DNA from: Pantoea sp. Lij88
Lineage (GTDB): Bacteria; Pseudomonadota; Gammaproteobacteria; Enterobacterales; Enterobacteriaceae
Direction: 5' to 3'
Assembly (NCBI RefSeq): GCF_030062155.1
Contig: NZ_CP118269.1
Span: 3,879,518 to 3,943,517 of the forward strand
Length of the DNA: 64,000 bases
Of this stretch, positions 9,150 to 19,052 are shown piece after piece (position 1 is the first letter of the stretch; every line of letters begins with the position of its first letter). A program made the translations under genes and the position numbers. The notes under the pieces were generated by a model. That model ran no database searches. It had not been told where the DNA came from and was given only the letters and a program-made list of their open reading frames with translations.

Positions 9150-12062
9150 TTACTTCCTGCCGGAATCACGGCCCTGCTTTGGGTTCAGACGCCGCCACGC
9201 ATGACGCTTCAGCATCACCCAGGCTGCACTGCCCACCAGCGCGGAGAGCAGCATCGCCGCCACCGCCAGCAGCACCGAGTGCTGATTGGCATACCACATC
9301 ACCATCATGTACCAGGGCATCTCGCCGCTGGGGAACTGCGCACCGACCCGGAAGCTGCGGATGCCGTTTTCATCGGTAATAATCGCGGTATCGCCACGAA
9401 TACCGGCGTTAATCTGCGCCGAACTCAAATCGTTATGCAGGCGCAGCAGCTGGTCGTCGCTGGTCGCCACCGTCATCACCACCAGTCGGTCGTGATTCCA
9501 CGGCGATCGGTAGCTGAGGAAGCCGCGCCACGCTTCGTTGGAGGAGAAGTAACGATCGGCATCCAGCTGCTGAAGGCTCCAGTCGCCGGTCAGCCAGCCG
9601 CGTAATTTCTCCAGCGTATCCGGCTCTTTCACACCCAGGGTGCTGCTGCTGGCGTCATAGGGTGACGCTGCCAGCATCGCCTGATTGAAGGCGCTGTTGC
9701 CGGTGGTGCTGACCGCCAGCAAATCGCTCTGCTGTAATCGCGCCAGATGGGTGCCGCCATTCGGCAGGCCAAACAGCACCTGATTCTGCGTCAGCGCCAC
9801 GCCGGTCGCGGTTCCGGCGCGTGCCGCCAGATCCAGCAGGGTTGAAAGCTCGGCATCGCTGGGCGTTTCCGGCAGCAGCAGCGTGGTCTCGCCGAAGTCA
9901 GCCAGCCGCGAGAACGGGAACGAGGCCCCCACAAAGTACGAGAGGTTCGGCAGCATGCTGAAGTGGCGGGTATGGCTCAGATCGATCCACGAGTCCTCTT
10001 CAATCCGGCTCTTGATGTTGTTGTTCAGGAGCACGCCGCAGGGCGCATCGGCCCGCGGTTTGATATTGAAGTAGAGCGCCAGCTGGTTGTCGCCATAGAT
10101 CAGATAGGGTTCGAGATTCAGCTGATACTGCTCCTGACGCGCATCCCCGCCTAAACGGTGCCACGCGCTCTCCAGCAGGCCGACTTTGTTTACCGTCAGG
10201 TTGCGCAGGAACGTGCCGTTAAGCATGACGTTAAGGAACGAGTTGTCCTCATCAATCCAGCTTTCAGACGGGAAGCGATAGTGCAGATTGACCGGCACCG
10301 TGTCGCCATCCCACAGGAACAGGTCAGGCGCGGCGCGGAAGTTCACGCGCAGCGCATCATGCCAGATGCCGCTGCTGGTCAGACTCTGATCTTTACGCAG
10401 CAGTTCGCTCAGGCGTACCGGACGATCGGTGTTAATCCAGCGCGGCGCATCGTAAGGTTTGCGATTGCCAATGGTCTGCGCGGGAACCTGCAACTGGCTC
10501 TCATCGGTGGTAAAAGGCTGCGTCGTCAGACGGTTCGCCGCCTGACGCAGCTGCTCCTCATTATTGCCACTGACCAGCAGCAACTTGTAAACCGGGTTAT
10601 TGGGATTATCCACCACCTGCAACATCGGGCCGTTACTGGCCGGGAACGTCAGGGTGCCGATCCGATCGCCCGGATGACCAAACAGGATGCCGTTGTTTTC
10701 CGGCAGTTCGCCGCGCACCACCGGGAAACGGATGCCGCGATAATCACTCTGAATGCCGAGCCAGGACGCCACCAGTGCCGCCGCGCTGACCGCATCGGGT
10801 GAGAGGTTACTGGCAAAGCCCATGGTGATGGTGGACGCCGTCATCCGCTGAGGATCCAGGAAGGGACGCGGGAAATTGCGCAGGCTGGTGCCGATATTGA
10901 GCTTCTGTCCTTCAAGGTGCAGCGCGGTGTTCGGCAGAATGGTGACCTGATACTGCTGCGCGCTCTCTTTCTCGCACAGCAACTTGTCCGCGTCGTTGAT
11001 TTTAAAACTCAGGTTGTTGCTGGAGACCACCATCGCCGCCGGAATATCCAGCTCATAGTCACTGACGTCGCTGTCAGTCGCACCGAGCGGCAGCGTGCCG
11101 AGCGGCTGCCCGTTCAGCATCAGCTGCAGCGAGGTATTGCGTGCCGCCAGTGCGGCTGAAACGCGCAGCGTCAGATTCAGTCGTGCATTGGTAATGACTT
11201 CGTCGCCGGGCAGGGTAAAGGTGATGCCCGACTGTAACTGGCCGCCGGTCAGCGTGATGCCGCGCGCCTGGCCCATCTGGGCCACTGAAACGACACTGCT
11301 GATCGGCTGATTAATGGCAGCCACCATCGGTGGCTGGGGTTCTGCAACCGGCGCGGTCGTCTGGCCCGGCGTGAAGGGCACCGCACTGGCGGCCGCTTCC
11401 AGCGCCGGATCGGCATTGCTCAGTCCCTGCGGCAGCGGCACTGCGGACAGCGCGCTGCTGTCCTGAGTTACGGCTCCGCTGCTCGTCACCGGCGCGGCGG
11501 CCGGGGCAGAAGCCGCGGCCTCATTGGTCGCTGACGCCTGAGACGCTGATGTTGCTTCACCAGCCGGTTCGTAAGATGGGTTCGCAGATCCCGGTGTGGC
11601 ATCGGTTGCCGCACGCTGTGGCGCAGAAGCCGTAGCCGGTTCGGCGGGCTGAGTAGCCGGGGCCGCAGATGGCACAGACTGCGGTGCAGACTCGCCCCCG
11701 CTGACGGGTGACGTCACCTGGGCTGAACCGGCAGTCGGCGTGACACTATTATTCATCGGTGCCGCAGGTGTCGTATCGCTGGCCGGTGCCTGATTTGTCG
11801 CTGGCGCACTGACCGCTGCCTCGGCTGGCGGCGTGGTGGAAACGGCATCAGGCGGCGTCGGCGATGAACTGTTTACTGGCGCACTGGCTGCTGCATCGGC
11901 TGGCGACGTAGCAGAAACGGCACCAGACGGCGTCGGCGCAGCACTGTTTACCGGGGCGGCACTGCTGTTATCAATCGCAGCGGGCGTTTCCGCGCCAGCG
12001 GGCGTCAGCCATAACGCTGCGGTCAGTGAACTGGCCAGCAAAGTTTGCGTCAGGATCTTCAT
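9150..12062 (-). CDS. bcsB: BcsB, periplasmic c-di-GMP-synthase co-subunit with an extended low-complexity N-terminus
   Basis: The 970-residue protein has a signal peptide (to about residue 24), an Ala/Pro/Ser/Thr-rich segment (25-250), then the BcsB core with alternating carbohydrate-binding and flavodoxin-like domains. A C-terminal transmembrane helix (WYMMVMW...VLLAVAAMLLSALVGSAAW) anchors it beside BcsA. BcsB guides the glucan through the periplasm and its C-terminal helix is needed for BcsA catalysis. E. coli BcsB is 779 residues, so the excess is almost wholly the low-complexity segment. The start ATG overlaps the bcsA stop (ATGA). Confidence 0.94.
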   Translation of the reverse strand: MKILTQTLLASSLTAALWLTPAGAETPAAIDNSSAAPVNSAAPTPSGAVSATSPADAAASAPVNSSSPTPPDAVSTTPPAEAAVSAPATNQAPASDTTPAAPMNNSVTPTAGSAQVTSPVSGGESAPQSVPSAAPATQPAEPATASAPQRAATDATPGSANPSYEPAGEATSASQASATNEAAASAPAAAPVTSSGAVTQDSSALSAVPLPQGLSNADPALEAAASAVPFTPGQTTAPVAEPQPPMVAAINQPISSVVSVAQMGQARGITLTGGQLQSGITFTLPGDEVITNARLNLTLRVSAALAARNTSLQLMLNGQPLGTLPLGATDSDVSDYELDIPAAMVVSSNNLSFKINDADKLLCEKESAQQYQVTILPNTALHLEGQKLNIGTSLRNFPRPFLDPQRMTASTITMGFASNLSPDAVSAAALVASWLGIQSDYRGIRFPVVRGELPENNGILFGHPGDRIGTLTFPASNGPMLQVVDNPNNPVYKLLLVSGNNEEQLRQAANRLTTQPFTTDESQLQVPAQTIGNRKPYDAPRWINTDRPVRLSELLRKDQSLTSSGIWHDALRVNFRAAPDLFLWDGDTVPVNLHYRFPSESWIDEDNSFLNVMLNGTFLRNLTVNKVGLLESAWHRLGGDARQEQYQLNLEPYLIYGDNQLALYFNIKPRADAPCGVLLNNNIKSRIEEDSWIDLSHTRHFSMLPNLSYFVGASFPFSRLADFGETTLLLPETPSDAELSTLLDLAARAGTATGVALTQNQVLFGLPNGGTHLARLQQSDLLAVSTTGNSAFNQAMLAASPYDASSSTLGVKEPDTLEKLRGWLTGDWSLQQLDADRYFSSNEAWRGFLSYRSPWNHDRLVVMTVATSDDQLLRLHNDLSSAQINAGIRGDTAIITDENGIRSFRVGAQFPSGEMPWYMMVMWYANQHSVLLAVAAMLLSALVGSAAWVMLKRHAWRRLNPKQGRDSGRK
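11808..11957 (-). repeat. Two tandem 25-codon repeats inside bcsB
   Basis: Codons 36-60 and 61-85 of bcsB encode two 25-residue units that both start APVNS, share PTP and AVS blocks, and end with a PADAAAS or PAEAAVS block. A third start, APATN, follows at 86-90. The DNA copies are recognisably similar (ggcgtcggc, gaactgtttactggcgcactg). This points to slippage or duplication growth of a disordered linker. Confidence 0.8.
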
Positions 12063-14170
12063 GCCGCGCCATCCTCTTTCGCCGCCGCGGCAACCGGGTC
12101 GACTGTTTTACGTTTATCGTGGCGGCCCTTCCAGGTCAGCCAGAACAGCTCAAATACGGTACGGATAATGGTGCCCAGCGACATCAGCGGATTGTCCTGC
12201 TTATACTCCGGCTGAATCCAGGCATCTGCACGCGCCAGCACTACACGCACCAGTTCGCGACGGCGCGCCAGCGGCATCGCCTCAAAGCGCAGACGGATGC
12301 TCTCCTCATCCCCGGAAATTTTGCTCACCGGAATCGTGATCGCGCCGGATTTCAGCAGCAGATCGATCTCTTCAATCTCATCCGTTTCATGACGTCCGTC
12401 GGGCGTATCGAGCTGCGCGCCGCCCATCGACAGGTTGCTGGTCAGGGTGCGCGATGAAATGCCGCTGGCGTAGTGAATAATCGCCGGGATTTGCACTTCA
12501 ACGCGGATGGTTTTACGCACCTGCTTGGTTTCGCGTGCCACGGCAATCGCTGCCATCAGAATGATCAGGCTGAAGATCGCCCAGCCAACATTGAGCGCGA
12601 TAACGTAAGGATCGACGCCAAAGTAGTCATGCATCACGGCACGCACCACGCCCGCCACAATGCCGATGGTCAGCAGCAGCGCCACAATCACGTGCGGACG
12701 CACGATGTGGAAATCGAAGAAGCCCTGATCCAGTACGCCGCCTTTGTCAGTCACGTTGAACTTGCCATGTTTTGGCGACAGCAGGGTCAGAATGGTCGGG
12801 ATCACCAGATGGAAGCACATCACCGTCTCATAAATCTCACCCCAGAAGGTGTAACGGAAACGGCCATTCATGCGTGAGTTTACGTAGAGCGACATCACCA
12901 GATGCGGCAGCACATAAGCAAAAATCAGCGACGCCGATGAGTGAATAATATTCAGGTTAAACAGCAGGTACGCCAGCGGCGCGGTCAGGAAGGCGACGCG
13001 CGGCAGGCCGAACTGGAAGTGCAGCATGGCGTTGAGATAGCAAAGTCGCTGCTGCCACTTCAGGCCACGGCCGAACAGCGGGTTATCGACGCGGAAAATC
13101 TGCGTCATGCCGCGCGCCCAGCGGGTACGCTGAATGATATGCAGACCCAGACGCTCGGTCGCCAGACCGGCAGCCAGCGGGATCGATAAAAAGGCGGAGC
13201 CCCAGCCGAGTCGCTGCATTTTCAGCGCGGTATGCGCATCTTCGGTGACGGTTTCAACGGCAAAGCCGCCAATCTCTTCCAGTGCTGAACGACGGATGAC
13301 CGCACAGGAGCCGCAGAAAAAGGTGGCGTTCCAGTTGTCGTTACCCTGCTGCACCGGGCCATAAAACAGCGAGCCTTCGTTTGGAATGCTGCGCGCGGCG
13401 CGCAGATTACGCTCAAAGGGATCGGGAGAGTAGAAGTAGTGCGGCGTCTGCAGCAGCGCCAGCTTCGGATCTTTCAGGAACGGTCCTACCGTCGCCTGCA
13501 GGAAGGTGCGGGTCGCCACGTGGTCGCAGTCAAAGATGCAAATCAGCTCACCTTTGGTGATTTTCATCGCATGGTTGAGGTTACCGGCTTTGGCATGTTT
13601 GTTGTCGTCGCGGGTGATGTACCCGACCCCGACATCTGCCGCAAAGCGGGCAAATTCGCTGCGCTTGCCATCATCCAGCAGATAGACTTTGAGTTTGTCA
13701 CGCGGGTAGTCAATACACTGCGCCGCCAGCACGGTGTCGCGCACCACATCCAGGCTTTCATTATAGGAAGGCACATAAATATCGACCGTCGGCCACAGAC
13801 TGGTATCGTCCGGCAGCGGTTCAATGGTGCGTTTTAATGGCCAGGTCGTTTGCAGGAAGCCGAGAATTAAGATCAGCCAGACGTAAAGCTCCGCCAGATA
13901 TAAGCCAATCCCTAAGATGGCCTCCACTTCGGAATTAAAGTGCAGCGTCTCAGTGGTGCGCCACCAGATATAGCGGCTGGACATCAGCGCAGAGAGAATC
14001 ACCATGACCACCGTTATTTTGCGGCTCTTGCTGAAACCCAATAAAAGCATCATACCGATACTGATCAGACCAAAAATATACTGTTTCTGGCTGTCCATCG
14101 GCGTAATGATGATCACCGCGGCAACGGGCGCAAGCACCAGCAGCAGCAGGTAAAACCCGATTTTACTCAT
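12059..14170 (-). CDS. bcsA: BcsA, cellulose synthase catalytic subunit (GT2 plus PilZ)
   Basis: The 703-residue protein has N-terminal membrane helices (about 5-110) and a GT2 domain with DDG at 167-169, DCD at 214-216, TED at 309-311 and the QRTRW acceptor motif at 347-351. More membrane helices follow (about 380-545), then a C-terminal PilZ domain with R552xxxR556 and NLSMGG at 579-584, the c-di-GMP-binding pair. It polymerises UDP-glucose into beta-1,4-glucan and exports it across the inner membrane when c-di-GMP is bound. It lacks the ~150-residue N-terminal extension of E. coli BcsA (872 aa), as is usual for this operon type. Confidence 0.97.
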   Translation of the reverse strand: MSKIGFYLLLLVLAPVAAVIIITPMDSQKQYIFGLISIGMMLLLGFSKSRKITVVMVILSALMSSRYIWWRTTETLHFNSEVEAILGIGLYLAELYVWLILILGFLQTTWPLKRTIEPLPDDTSLWPTVDIYVPSYNESLDVVRDTVLAAQCIDYPRDKLKVYLLDDGKRSEFARFAADVGVGYITRDDNKHAKAGNLNHAMKITKGELICIFDCDHVATRTFLQATVGPFLKDPKLALLQTPHYFYSPDPFERNLRAARSIPNEGSLFYGPVQQGNDNWNATFFCGSCAVIRRSALEEIGGFAVETVTEDAHTALKMQRLGWGSAFLSIPLAAGLATERLGLHIIQRTRWARGMTQIFRVDNPLFGRGLKWQQRLCYLNAMLHFQFGLPRVAFLTAPLAYLLFNLNIIHSSASLIFAYVLPHLVMSLYVNSRMNGRFRYTFWGEIYETVMCFHLVIPTILTLLSPKHGKFNVTDKGGVLDQGFFDFHIVRPHVIVALLLTIGIVAGVVRAVMHDYFGVDPYVIALNVGWAIFSLIILMAAIAVARETKQVRKTIRVEVQIPAIIHYASGISSRTLTSNLSMGGAQLDTPDGRHETDEIEEIDLLLKSGAITIPVSKISGDEESIRLRFEAMPLARRRELVRVVLARADAWIQPEYKQDNPLMSLGTIIRTVFELFWLTWKGRHDKRKTVDPVAAAAKEDGAA

Positions 14171-14222
14171 GATTCACCCTGAGAAGAGCTGTGTAAGTCA
14201 GTCGCCTGGCAGAGCCCGACGA

Positions 14223-15026
14223 CTAATAGTGGTTTGTGCGGATGGGAGCCTGAACTTCGCCATTACCCACGGTGATATTCAGAATGCTGCTGACACGTTT
14301 CGCGATCAGTTCAATATCAAATGCCGCGGCTGAGGCGGGACTGAAATCGTAAACAGACTGCTGGGAAGCATTCGCTTCACCCACGCTTTCATCACGGTGA
14401 ACCACGCCCAGTAAATTGTCGCCCAGACGCTGCTGCATAAACGCGGTGACATCGCGATTGATATTCCGGCGGTTGTCACACTGGTTGAGAATAAAATAGT
14501 GACCCTGCTTATTATTGAGCGGCTTCCCGGTCATCCGGTTCTCTTCAATCTGCGGTAATAACGACACAGAGGCGGTATCCGCTAACATCACCACTAAATG
14601 CATATCGGCCAGCGCCGTCATTGCTTTAAGGGCGGGACCCGGGCCAGGTGGAAAATCAGCCACAATCACCAGGCCGGGATAATTGAGCACCGTATCCAGA
14701 CCGCGCTTAATAAAGTGGGGATCTTTCATCAGGTTCTCTTCGAACCGTTCGCGCTGTGGCTCGGTGACGTCGCCATAAGGCAGGACAAAGATATTGCCGC
14801 CGGTGGTGAGAATCGACTGACTCCAGTCCGCCTGCTCTTCTGAGCGCGCCACAAATCCACGCCCATCATTCAGCGGTACGCCGAAGTGAAGACGCAGGGC
14901 ATTCTGCACATCGAAATCAATCGCCAGAACTTTGCTACCGGAACGCGCCAGACTCCAGGCCAGATTCGCCGCCAGCGTGGTTTTTCCCACGCCGCCCTTC
15001 GGCGAGCACACACAAACTAACGGCAT
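14223..15026 (-). CDS. bcsQ: BcsQ, MinD-like ATPase of the cellulose synthase
   Basis: The 267-residue protein begins with a deviant Walker A motif KGGVGKTT at residues 10-17 and continues with the ParA/MinD-like signatures IDFDVQNAL and VIVADFPPGPG. BcsQ belongs to the SIMIBI NTPases; in enterobacteria it localises the cellulose machinery to the pole and stabilises the synthase. It precedes bcsA by 52 bp and overlaps the end of bcsO by 10 bp. There is no bcsR in this operon; bcsO occupies the upstream place instead. Confidence 0.95.
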   Translation of the reverse strand: MPLVCVCSPKGGVGKTTLAANLAWSLARSGSKVLAIDFDVQNALRLHFGVPLNDGRGFVARSEEQADWSQSILTTGGNIFVLPYGDVTEPQRERFEENLMKDPHFIKRGLDTVLNYPGLVIVADFPPGPGPALKAMTALADMHLVVMLADTASVSLLPQIEENRMTGKPLNNKQGHYFILNQCDNRRNINRDVTAFMQQRLGDNLLGVVHRDESVGEANASQQSVYDFSPASAAAFDIELIAKRVSSILNITVGNGEVQAPIRTNHY

Positions 15027-15625
15027 AGCGCAATCTTCTCCAGTAACGGTTTGAGTAAGGTTTCTTTCGGCAGCGTCACATCGCGCGAGCGGAACAGCGC
15101 GCCAAACCGTTCTGGCTCAGAATGGGGTGCGGCGGGCGTGATGACGGGCTGATGTTCCGCCACCGTGGCGGTCCGGATCGGCTCAGCGCGGGGTGCGGCC
15201 ACCGGCTCAGCACGCAGGACAGCCACAGACTCAGCCGGTATTTGTCGTGGCGGCGGTGGCGGAAAGAGTGACGAAGGGCCGCGCTCAGTGGGGCTGGCTG
15301 CGGGAAGGTTGCTGCCAGACAGGCTATCAAGAATCGACGTGCGGGCCGCCATCGCCGGTTTTGCACTGAGTGTCACAGGGCGTGGCGGTGCTTCAGGTGG
15401 AGGCGCCGTGAACTCATCACCGCGCAGCGGCTGAGGTTGCGGCAGGTCGATACGCTGACCGCTACCGAATGGCGTCTGTTGTTCTTCTTTCGCCAGCTGG
15501 CGAATCAATGCCCATTTACTGTGTTCCGCCGCTTCCTGCGTCTGGCCAGACATATCTTTAAAATCGATGTCGAGCGTTTGCGTCTTCTCTTTAAAACGCT
15601 GCAAATCATCGTAATTATTCTTCAT
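15017..15625 (-). CDS. bcsO: BcsO, proline-rich accessory protein of the cellulose operon
   Basis: With the start at 15625 the product is 202 residues, beginning MKNNYDDLQRFKEK. It has a short N-terminal helical region (DDLQRFKEKTQTLDIDFKDMS), a long Pro/Ala/Arg-rich middle with a PPPPP run, and a conserved-looking C-terminus (RFGALFRSRD). BcsO is known from bcsO-bcsQABCD operons of Erwiniaceae and relatives; its role in synthesis is poorly defined. An upstream in-frame ATG at 15673 would add 16 residues, MCYIPGKFPPCC, that look unlike the family start. Neither start has a strong Shine-Dalgarno, so the start is uncertain. It heads the operon, 10 bp overlapping bcsQ. Confidence 0.8.
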   Translation of the reverse strand: MKNNYDDLQRFKEKTQTLDIDFKDMSGQTQEAAEHSKWALIRQLAKEEQQTPFGSGQRIDLPQPQPLRGDEFTAPPPEAPPRPVTLSAKPAMAARTSILDSLSGSNLPAASPTERGPSSLFPPPPPRQIPAESVAVLRAEPVAAPRAEPIRTATVAEHQPVITPAAPHSEPERFGALFRSRDVTLPKETLLKPLLEKIALCR

Positions 15626-16074
15626 TGGCCGTGGCCTGCAACAAGGGGGGAATTTTCCTGGAATATAGCACATCCCTTTAATCTGAGTCAGAAAAACCTG
15701 ATTACAAAAAAAGCAGATTCAATAAAATTGTTTAATCATAAAGATGGGTTAATAGCCGAATATAGCTACTTCAGGGTCATCACCTTTGATAATTAATAAG
15801 TGATGTTTAAGTTAAATTGATAAGCGTTTTTTAAAAAATTTCCGGATATTGCCGCTCTGGCAATAACTGGCCCGGCCAGGCTGACTTATACCCGATGCCC
15901 GATTTCACACTAATAAGCCGATCGCTGCTGTAAGGGATTGATGAGATTTATCTTTTTCCGCTGCAAATATCGCCAGAAAAAAAACAGATTAACAGGGGTA
16001 ACGGAAAAAGAGAGGGAATAAACAGGGAGTGACCGCAGAGCCGCCAGCGGTGCGGCTTACAGATGAATTGAGAT
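15626..16074 (-). promoter_or_regulatory. AT-rich upstream region of the bcsO operon
   Basis: About 450 bp without a gene. It is clearly AT-richer than its flanks, with A/T runs at 15827-15838 (TTTTTTAAAAAA). An inverted repeat, ATTGCC-gctct-GGCAAT, lies at 15848-15864, about 220 bp upstream of bcsO. This is where the operon promoter must be; I cannot name the regulator. Confidence 0.5.
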
Positions 16075-16099
16075 AAAAAAAGGCTCCAGAAAGGAGCCT
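16075..16099 (-). terminator. Terminator of the dpp operon
   Basis: On the minus strand AGGCTCC-tttct-GGAGCCT (stem 16081-16099) is followed at once by a run of seven T (16075-16081). It lies 30 bp after the dppF stop. Classic Rho-independent form. Confidence 0.9.
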
Positions 16100-16129
16100 T
16101 CGGCTGAGTGTTATAGATAGTGAGCAGGC

Positions 16130-17152
16130 TCAGCTGACTTTTTCTGCCACGCCAACGGGCTGATTCTCATCCTGATCAACCGCGAAGCAGGCAATCTCCT
16201 GCCCGCCATAGTTTTTCAGCTTCGGCTGCAACTGCACGCAGGTGCTGAAACGTCGGTGACAGCGCGCATTAAAGGCGCAGCCCGGTGGCGGATTCAGTGG
16301 GCTTGGCAGCTCGCCGGTCAGCTTGATGCGCTCACGACGGTCGTCAGGATTAAGACGCGGCGTCGCCGACAGCAAGGCCTGGGTATAAGGGTGGCGCGGG
16401 TTGGCGAAAATCGCCTCTTTGCTGCCCTTCTCAACGCAACGGCCGAGATACATCACCATCACCTCATCGGCAATGTGTTCCACCACTGACAAATCGTGCG
16501 AGATAAAGACGTAAGAAAGCCCCATATCCTGCTGCAGATCCATCATCAGGTTCAGTACCTGAGCACGCACCGATACGTCGAGCGCCGAAACCGGCTCATC
16601 AGCGATCAGTACGTCCGGATCAAGCATCAGCCCACGCGCGATGGCGATACGCTGACGCTGACCGCCTGAGAACATGTGCGGGTAGCGATCATAGTGCTCG
16701 GTTTTCAGGCCAACTTTCGCCATCATCTCCAGCGTCTTCTCGCGGCGTTCCGCTTTGGTCAGCTGGGTATTGATGACCAGTGGCTCTTCCAGAATCTGGC
16801 TCACTTTTTTACGTGGATTGAGTGAGCCATACGGGTTCTGGAACACGATCTGGATTTTCTGACGACGCAGCTTTTGCGCCTGAGGATCGTGTTTCAGCAG
16901 ATCCTGACCGTGCCAGTAAAGCTGCCCTTCGGTCGGGGTTTCAATCATCGTCAGCAGTCGGCCCAGCGTGGATTTACCACAGCCTGACTCGCCGACGACC
17001 GCCAGCGTTTTGCCGCGCTCCAGATTAAAAGAGACGCCATCCAGCGCTTTGACCAGACGCTCCTGACCAAACAGCCCCTTCTTCACCGGGTAGTGCTTTT
17101 TGAGATCAATCGCCTGCAGCAGGAACTGATCTTTCGTGATTTCATGACTCAT
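16130..17152 (-). CDS. dppF: DppF, dipeptide ABC transporter ATPase
   Basis: The start at 17152 ([10 protein letters not shown]) gives 340 residues, close to E. coli DppF (334), and overlaps dppD by 11 bp. Upstream in-frame codons back to 17254 look like dppD read in another frame and are not counted. The protein has Walker [10 protein letters not shown], the signature [13 protein letters not shown], Walker B DVLIADEP and the C-terminal oligopeptide/dipeptide domain with GCAFNARC, the Cys-rich motif seen in this subfamily. With DppD it powers uptake of dipeptides, heme and 5-aminolevulinate through DppBC. Confidence 0.96.
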   Translation of the reverse strand: MSHEITKDQFLLQAIDLKKHYPVKKGLFGQERLVKALDGVSFNLERGKTLAVVGESGCGKSTLGRLLTMIETPTEGQLYWHGQDLLKHDPQAQKLRRQKIQIVFQNPYGSLNPRKKVSQILEEPLVINTQLTKAERREKTLEMMAKVGLKTEHYDRYPHMFSGGQRQRIAIARGLMLDPDVLIADEPVSALDVSVRAQVLNLMMDLQQDMGLSYVFISHDLSVVEHIADEVMVMYLGRCVEKGSKEAIFANPRHPYTQALLSATPRLNPDDRRERIKLTGELPSPLNPPPGCAFNARCHRRFSTCVQLQPKLKNYGGQEIACFAVDQDENQPVGVAEKVS

Positions 17153-18128
17153 AAGTTGGTCTCCCGGCATCGTCCAGCGGATAGTGACACTTGGACTGGC
17201 GTCCTGGAATGGTGCGCAGTTCAGGTTCTTCCTGACGGCAAAGGTCGGTCGCATAAGGGCAGCGTGGATTCAGCAGACAGCCAACCGGGCGGTCATACTT
17301 GCCCGGTACCACGCCCGGCAGTGAGGCCAGACGCGCTTTGTCTGCCGCAAACTCCGGCAGCGCGCGCAGCAGCGCCTGCGTATAAGGATGGCGCGGCGCT
17401 TTAAAGATATCGGTCGCTTTGCCGCTCTCCACCACCTGACCGGCATACATCACGATAATGTGGTGCGCCGCTTCGGCCACTAACGCCAGATCGTGTGTAA
17501 TCAGGATCAGCGCCATGTTCTCCTGCCGCTGTAACTCCAGCAGCAGTTCGATGATCTGCGCCTGAATGGTCACGTCGAGCGCCGTGGTCGGCTCATCGGC
17601 AATTAACAGCTTAGGCCGACAGGCGATGGCCATCGCAATCATCACACGCTGGCTCATACCGCCCGACAGCTGGTGCGGATAGACATCGAGCCGTGACGCA
17701 GGATCGGGAATACCGACCTGATTCAGCAGGTCGATTGCCCGCTGACGCCGGGTGCGTTTATTGCCGCCCTGATGCACCTTGATCGCTTCCATGATCTGGA
17801 AACCCACGGTGTAGCAGGGATTCAGGCTGGTCATCGGGTCCTGAAAAATCATCGCCACTTCTGCGCCCACCAGCTGGCGGCGCTCGCGTTCGGAGATGTG
17901 TTGCAGGTCGCGCTGGTTGAACTCCAGCTTCTCAGCCATCACTTTGCCGGGGAAATCGATCAACCCCATGATTGCCAGTGAACTCACGGATTTCCCGGAG
18001 CCGGACTCGCCTACGATACCGACTACCTGGCCCTGTTCAACCTGATAACTGATGCGGTCAACCGCACGGAACGGTGCTTTATCGTCGCCGAAATGCACCG
18101 ATAGTTTGTCTACATTTAATAACGCCAT
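17142..18128 (-). CDS. dppD: DppD, dipeptide ABC transporter ATPase
   Basis: The 328-residue protein begins [15 protein letters not shown], nearly identical to E. coli DppD. It has Walker [10 protein letters not shown], signature [15 protein letters not shown], Walker [14 protein letters not shown] and a Cys-containing C-terminal OppD/F domain ([12 protein letters not shown]). It is the partner ATPase of DppF in the inner-membrane Dpp importer. It starts 12 bp after dppC. Confidence 0.97.
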   Translation of the reverse strand: MALLNVDKLSVHFGDDKAPFRAVDRISYQVEQGQVVGIVGESGSGKSVSSLAIMGLIDFPGKVMAEKLEFNQRDLQHISERERRQLVGAEVAMIFQDPMTSLNPCYTVGFQIMEAIKVHQGGNKRTRRQRAIDLLNQVGIPDPASRLDVYPHQLSGGMSQRVMIAMAIACRPKLLIADEPTTALDVTIQAQIIELLLELQRQENMALILITHDLALVAEAAHHIIVMYAGQVVESGKATDIFKAPRHPYTQALLRALPEFAADKARLASLPGVVPGKYDRPVGCLLNPRCPYATDLCRQEEPELRTIPGRQSKCHYPLDDAGRPTYES

Positions 18129-18140
18129 CTCGGTGCCTCT

Positions 18141-19043
18141 TTACTGCTTGAGTTTCGGGTCGAGGGCATCACGCAAACCATCGCCCATCAGGTTAAATGC
18201 CAGCACGGTAAGTAGAATGACCAATCCAGGGAAGGTCACAACCCACCAGGCACTTTGCGCATACTGCAGAACGTCGGAGAGCATCGTGCCCCACTCCGGC
18301 GTTGGCGGTTGCGCACCCATACCGAGAAAGCCCAGCGCCGCCATATCGAGAATGGCGTTGGAGAAACCTAATGACGCCTGCACGATCAGCGGCGCAAGGC
18401 AGTTAGGCAGAATATTCACGAACATCTGGCGCAGCATACCGGCACCGGCCACGCCGGACGCGGTCACATAGTCGCGGTTCACTTCCACCAGCACCGCCGC
18501 GCGGGTCAGACGGATATAGTGCGGCAGCGCCACAAAGGTCAGCGCGATGGAGGCGTTGACGATCGACGGGCCAAAGATTGCGACCAGCACCAGAGCCAGC
18601 AGCAGGCTTGGCAGCGCCAGCATGATATCGACCACGCGCATGATGATGGCATCGACCACGCCGCCGAGATAACCGGCCAGCAGGCCAAATATCACGCCGA
18701 AAATCAGTGACAGCACCACCACCAGACAGCCCACCAGCAGCGACAGGCGCGCACCGTACATCAGACGCGACAGCACATCGCGGCCGACGTCGTCGGTGCC
18801 CAGGATGTAGCTCCAGTTACCGCCTTCCTGCCAGACCGGCGGATGCAGCAGCGCATCGCGGAACTGCTCAGCAGGCGCATGCGGAGCCAGCACATCGGCA
18901 AAAATAGCGCACAGCAATACAATGATGATATAGACCAGGCCCACGACGGCGCCTTTGTTACGTTTGAAGTAGTGCCAGAATTCCTGAAACGGGGTCATCG
19001 GCTTGGGTGCAACGGTAACGCTGCCGGGATCAACAACAGACAT
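18141..19043 (-). CDS. dppC: DppC, dipeptide ABC transporter permease
   Basis: The 300-residue protein has an N-terminal cytoplasmic tail, one leading membrane helix (about 35-55), and the BPD permease domain with the EAA-like loop SGVAGAGMLRQMFVNILPN. The C-terminus FNLMGDGLRDALDPK is typical of OppC/DppC proteins. Together with DppB it forms the transmembrane channel. It lies 9 bp after dppB in the dpp operon. Confidence 0.96.
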   Translation of the reverse strand: MSVVDPGSVTVAPKPMTPFQEFWHYFKRNKGAVVGLVYIIIVLLCAIFADVLAPHAPAEQFRDALLHPPVWQEGGNWSYILGTDDVGRDVLSRLMYGARLSLLVGCLVVVLSLIFGVIFGLLAGYLGGVVDAIIMRVVDIMLALPSLLLALVLVAIFGPSIVNASIALTFVALPHYIRLTRAAVLVEVNRDYVTASGVAGAGMLRQMFVNILPNCLAPLIVQASLGFSNAILDMAALGFLGMGAQPPTPEWGTMLSDVLQYAQSAWWVVTFPGLVILLTVLAFNLMGDGLRDALDPKLKQ

Positions 19044-19052
19044 GATGCCCCC

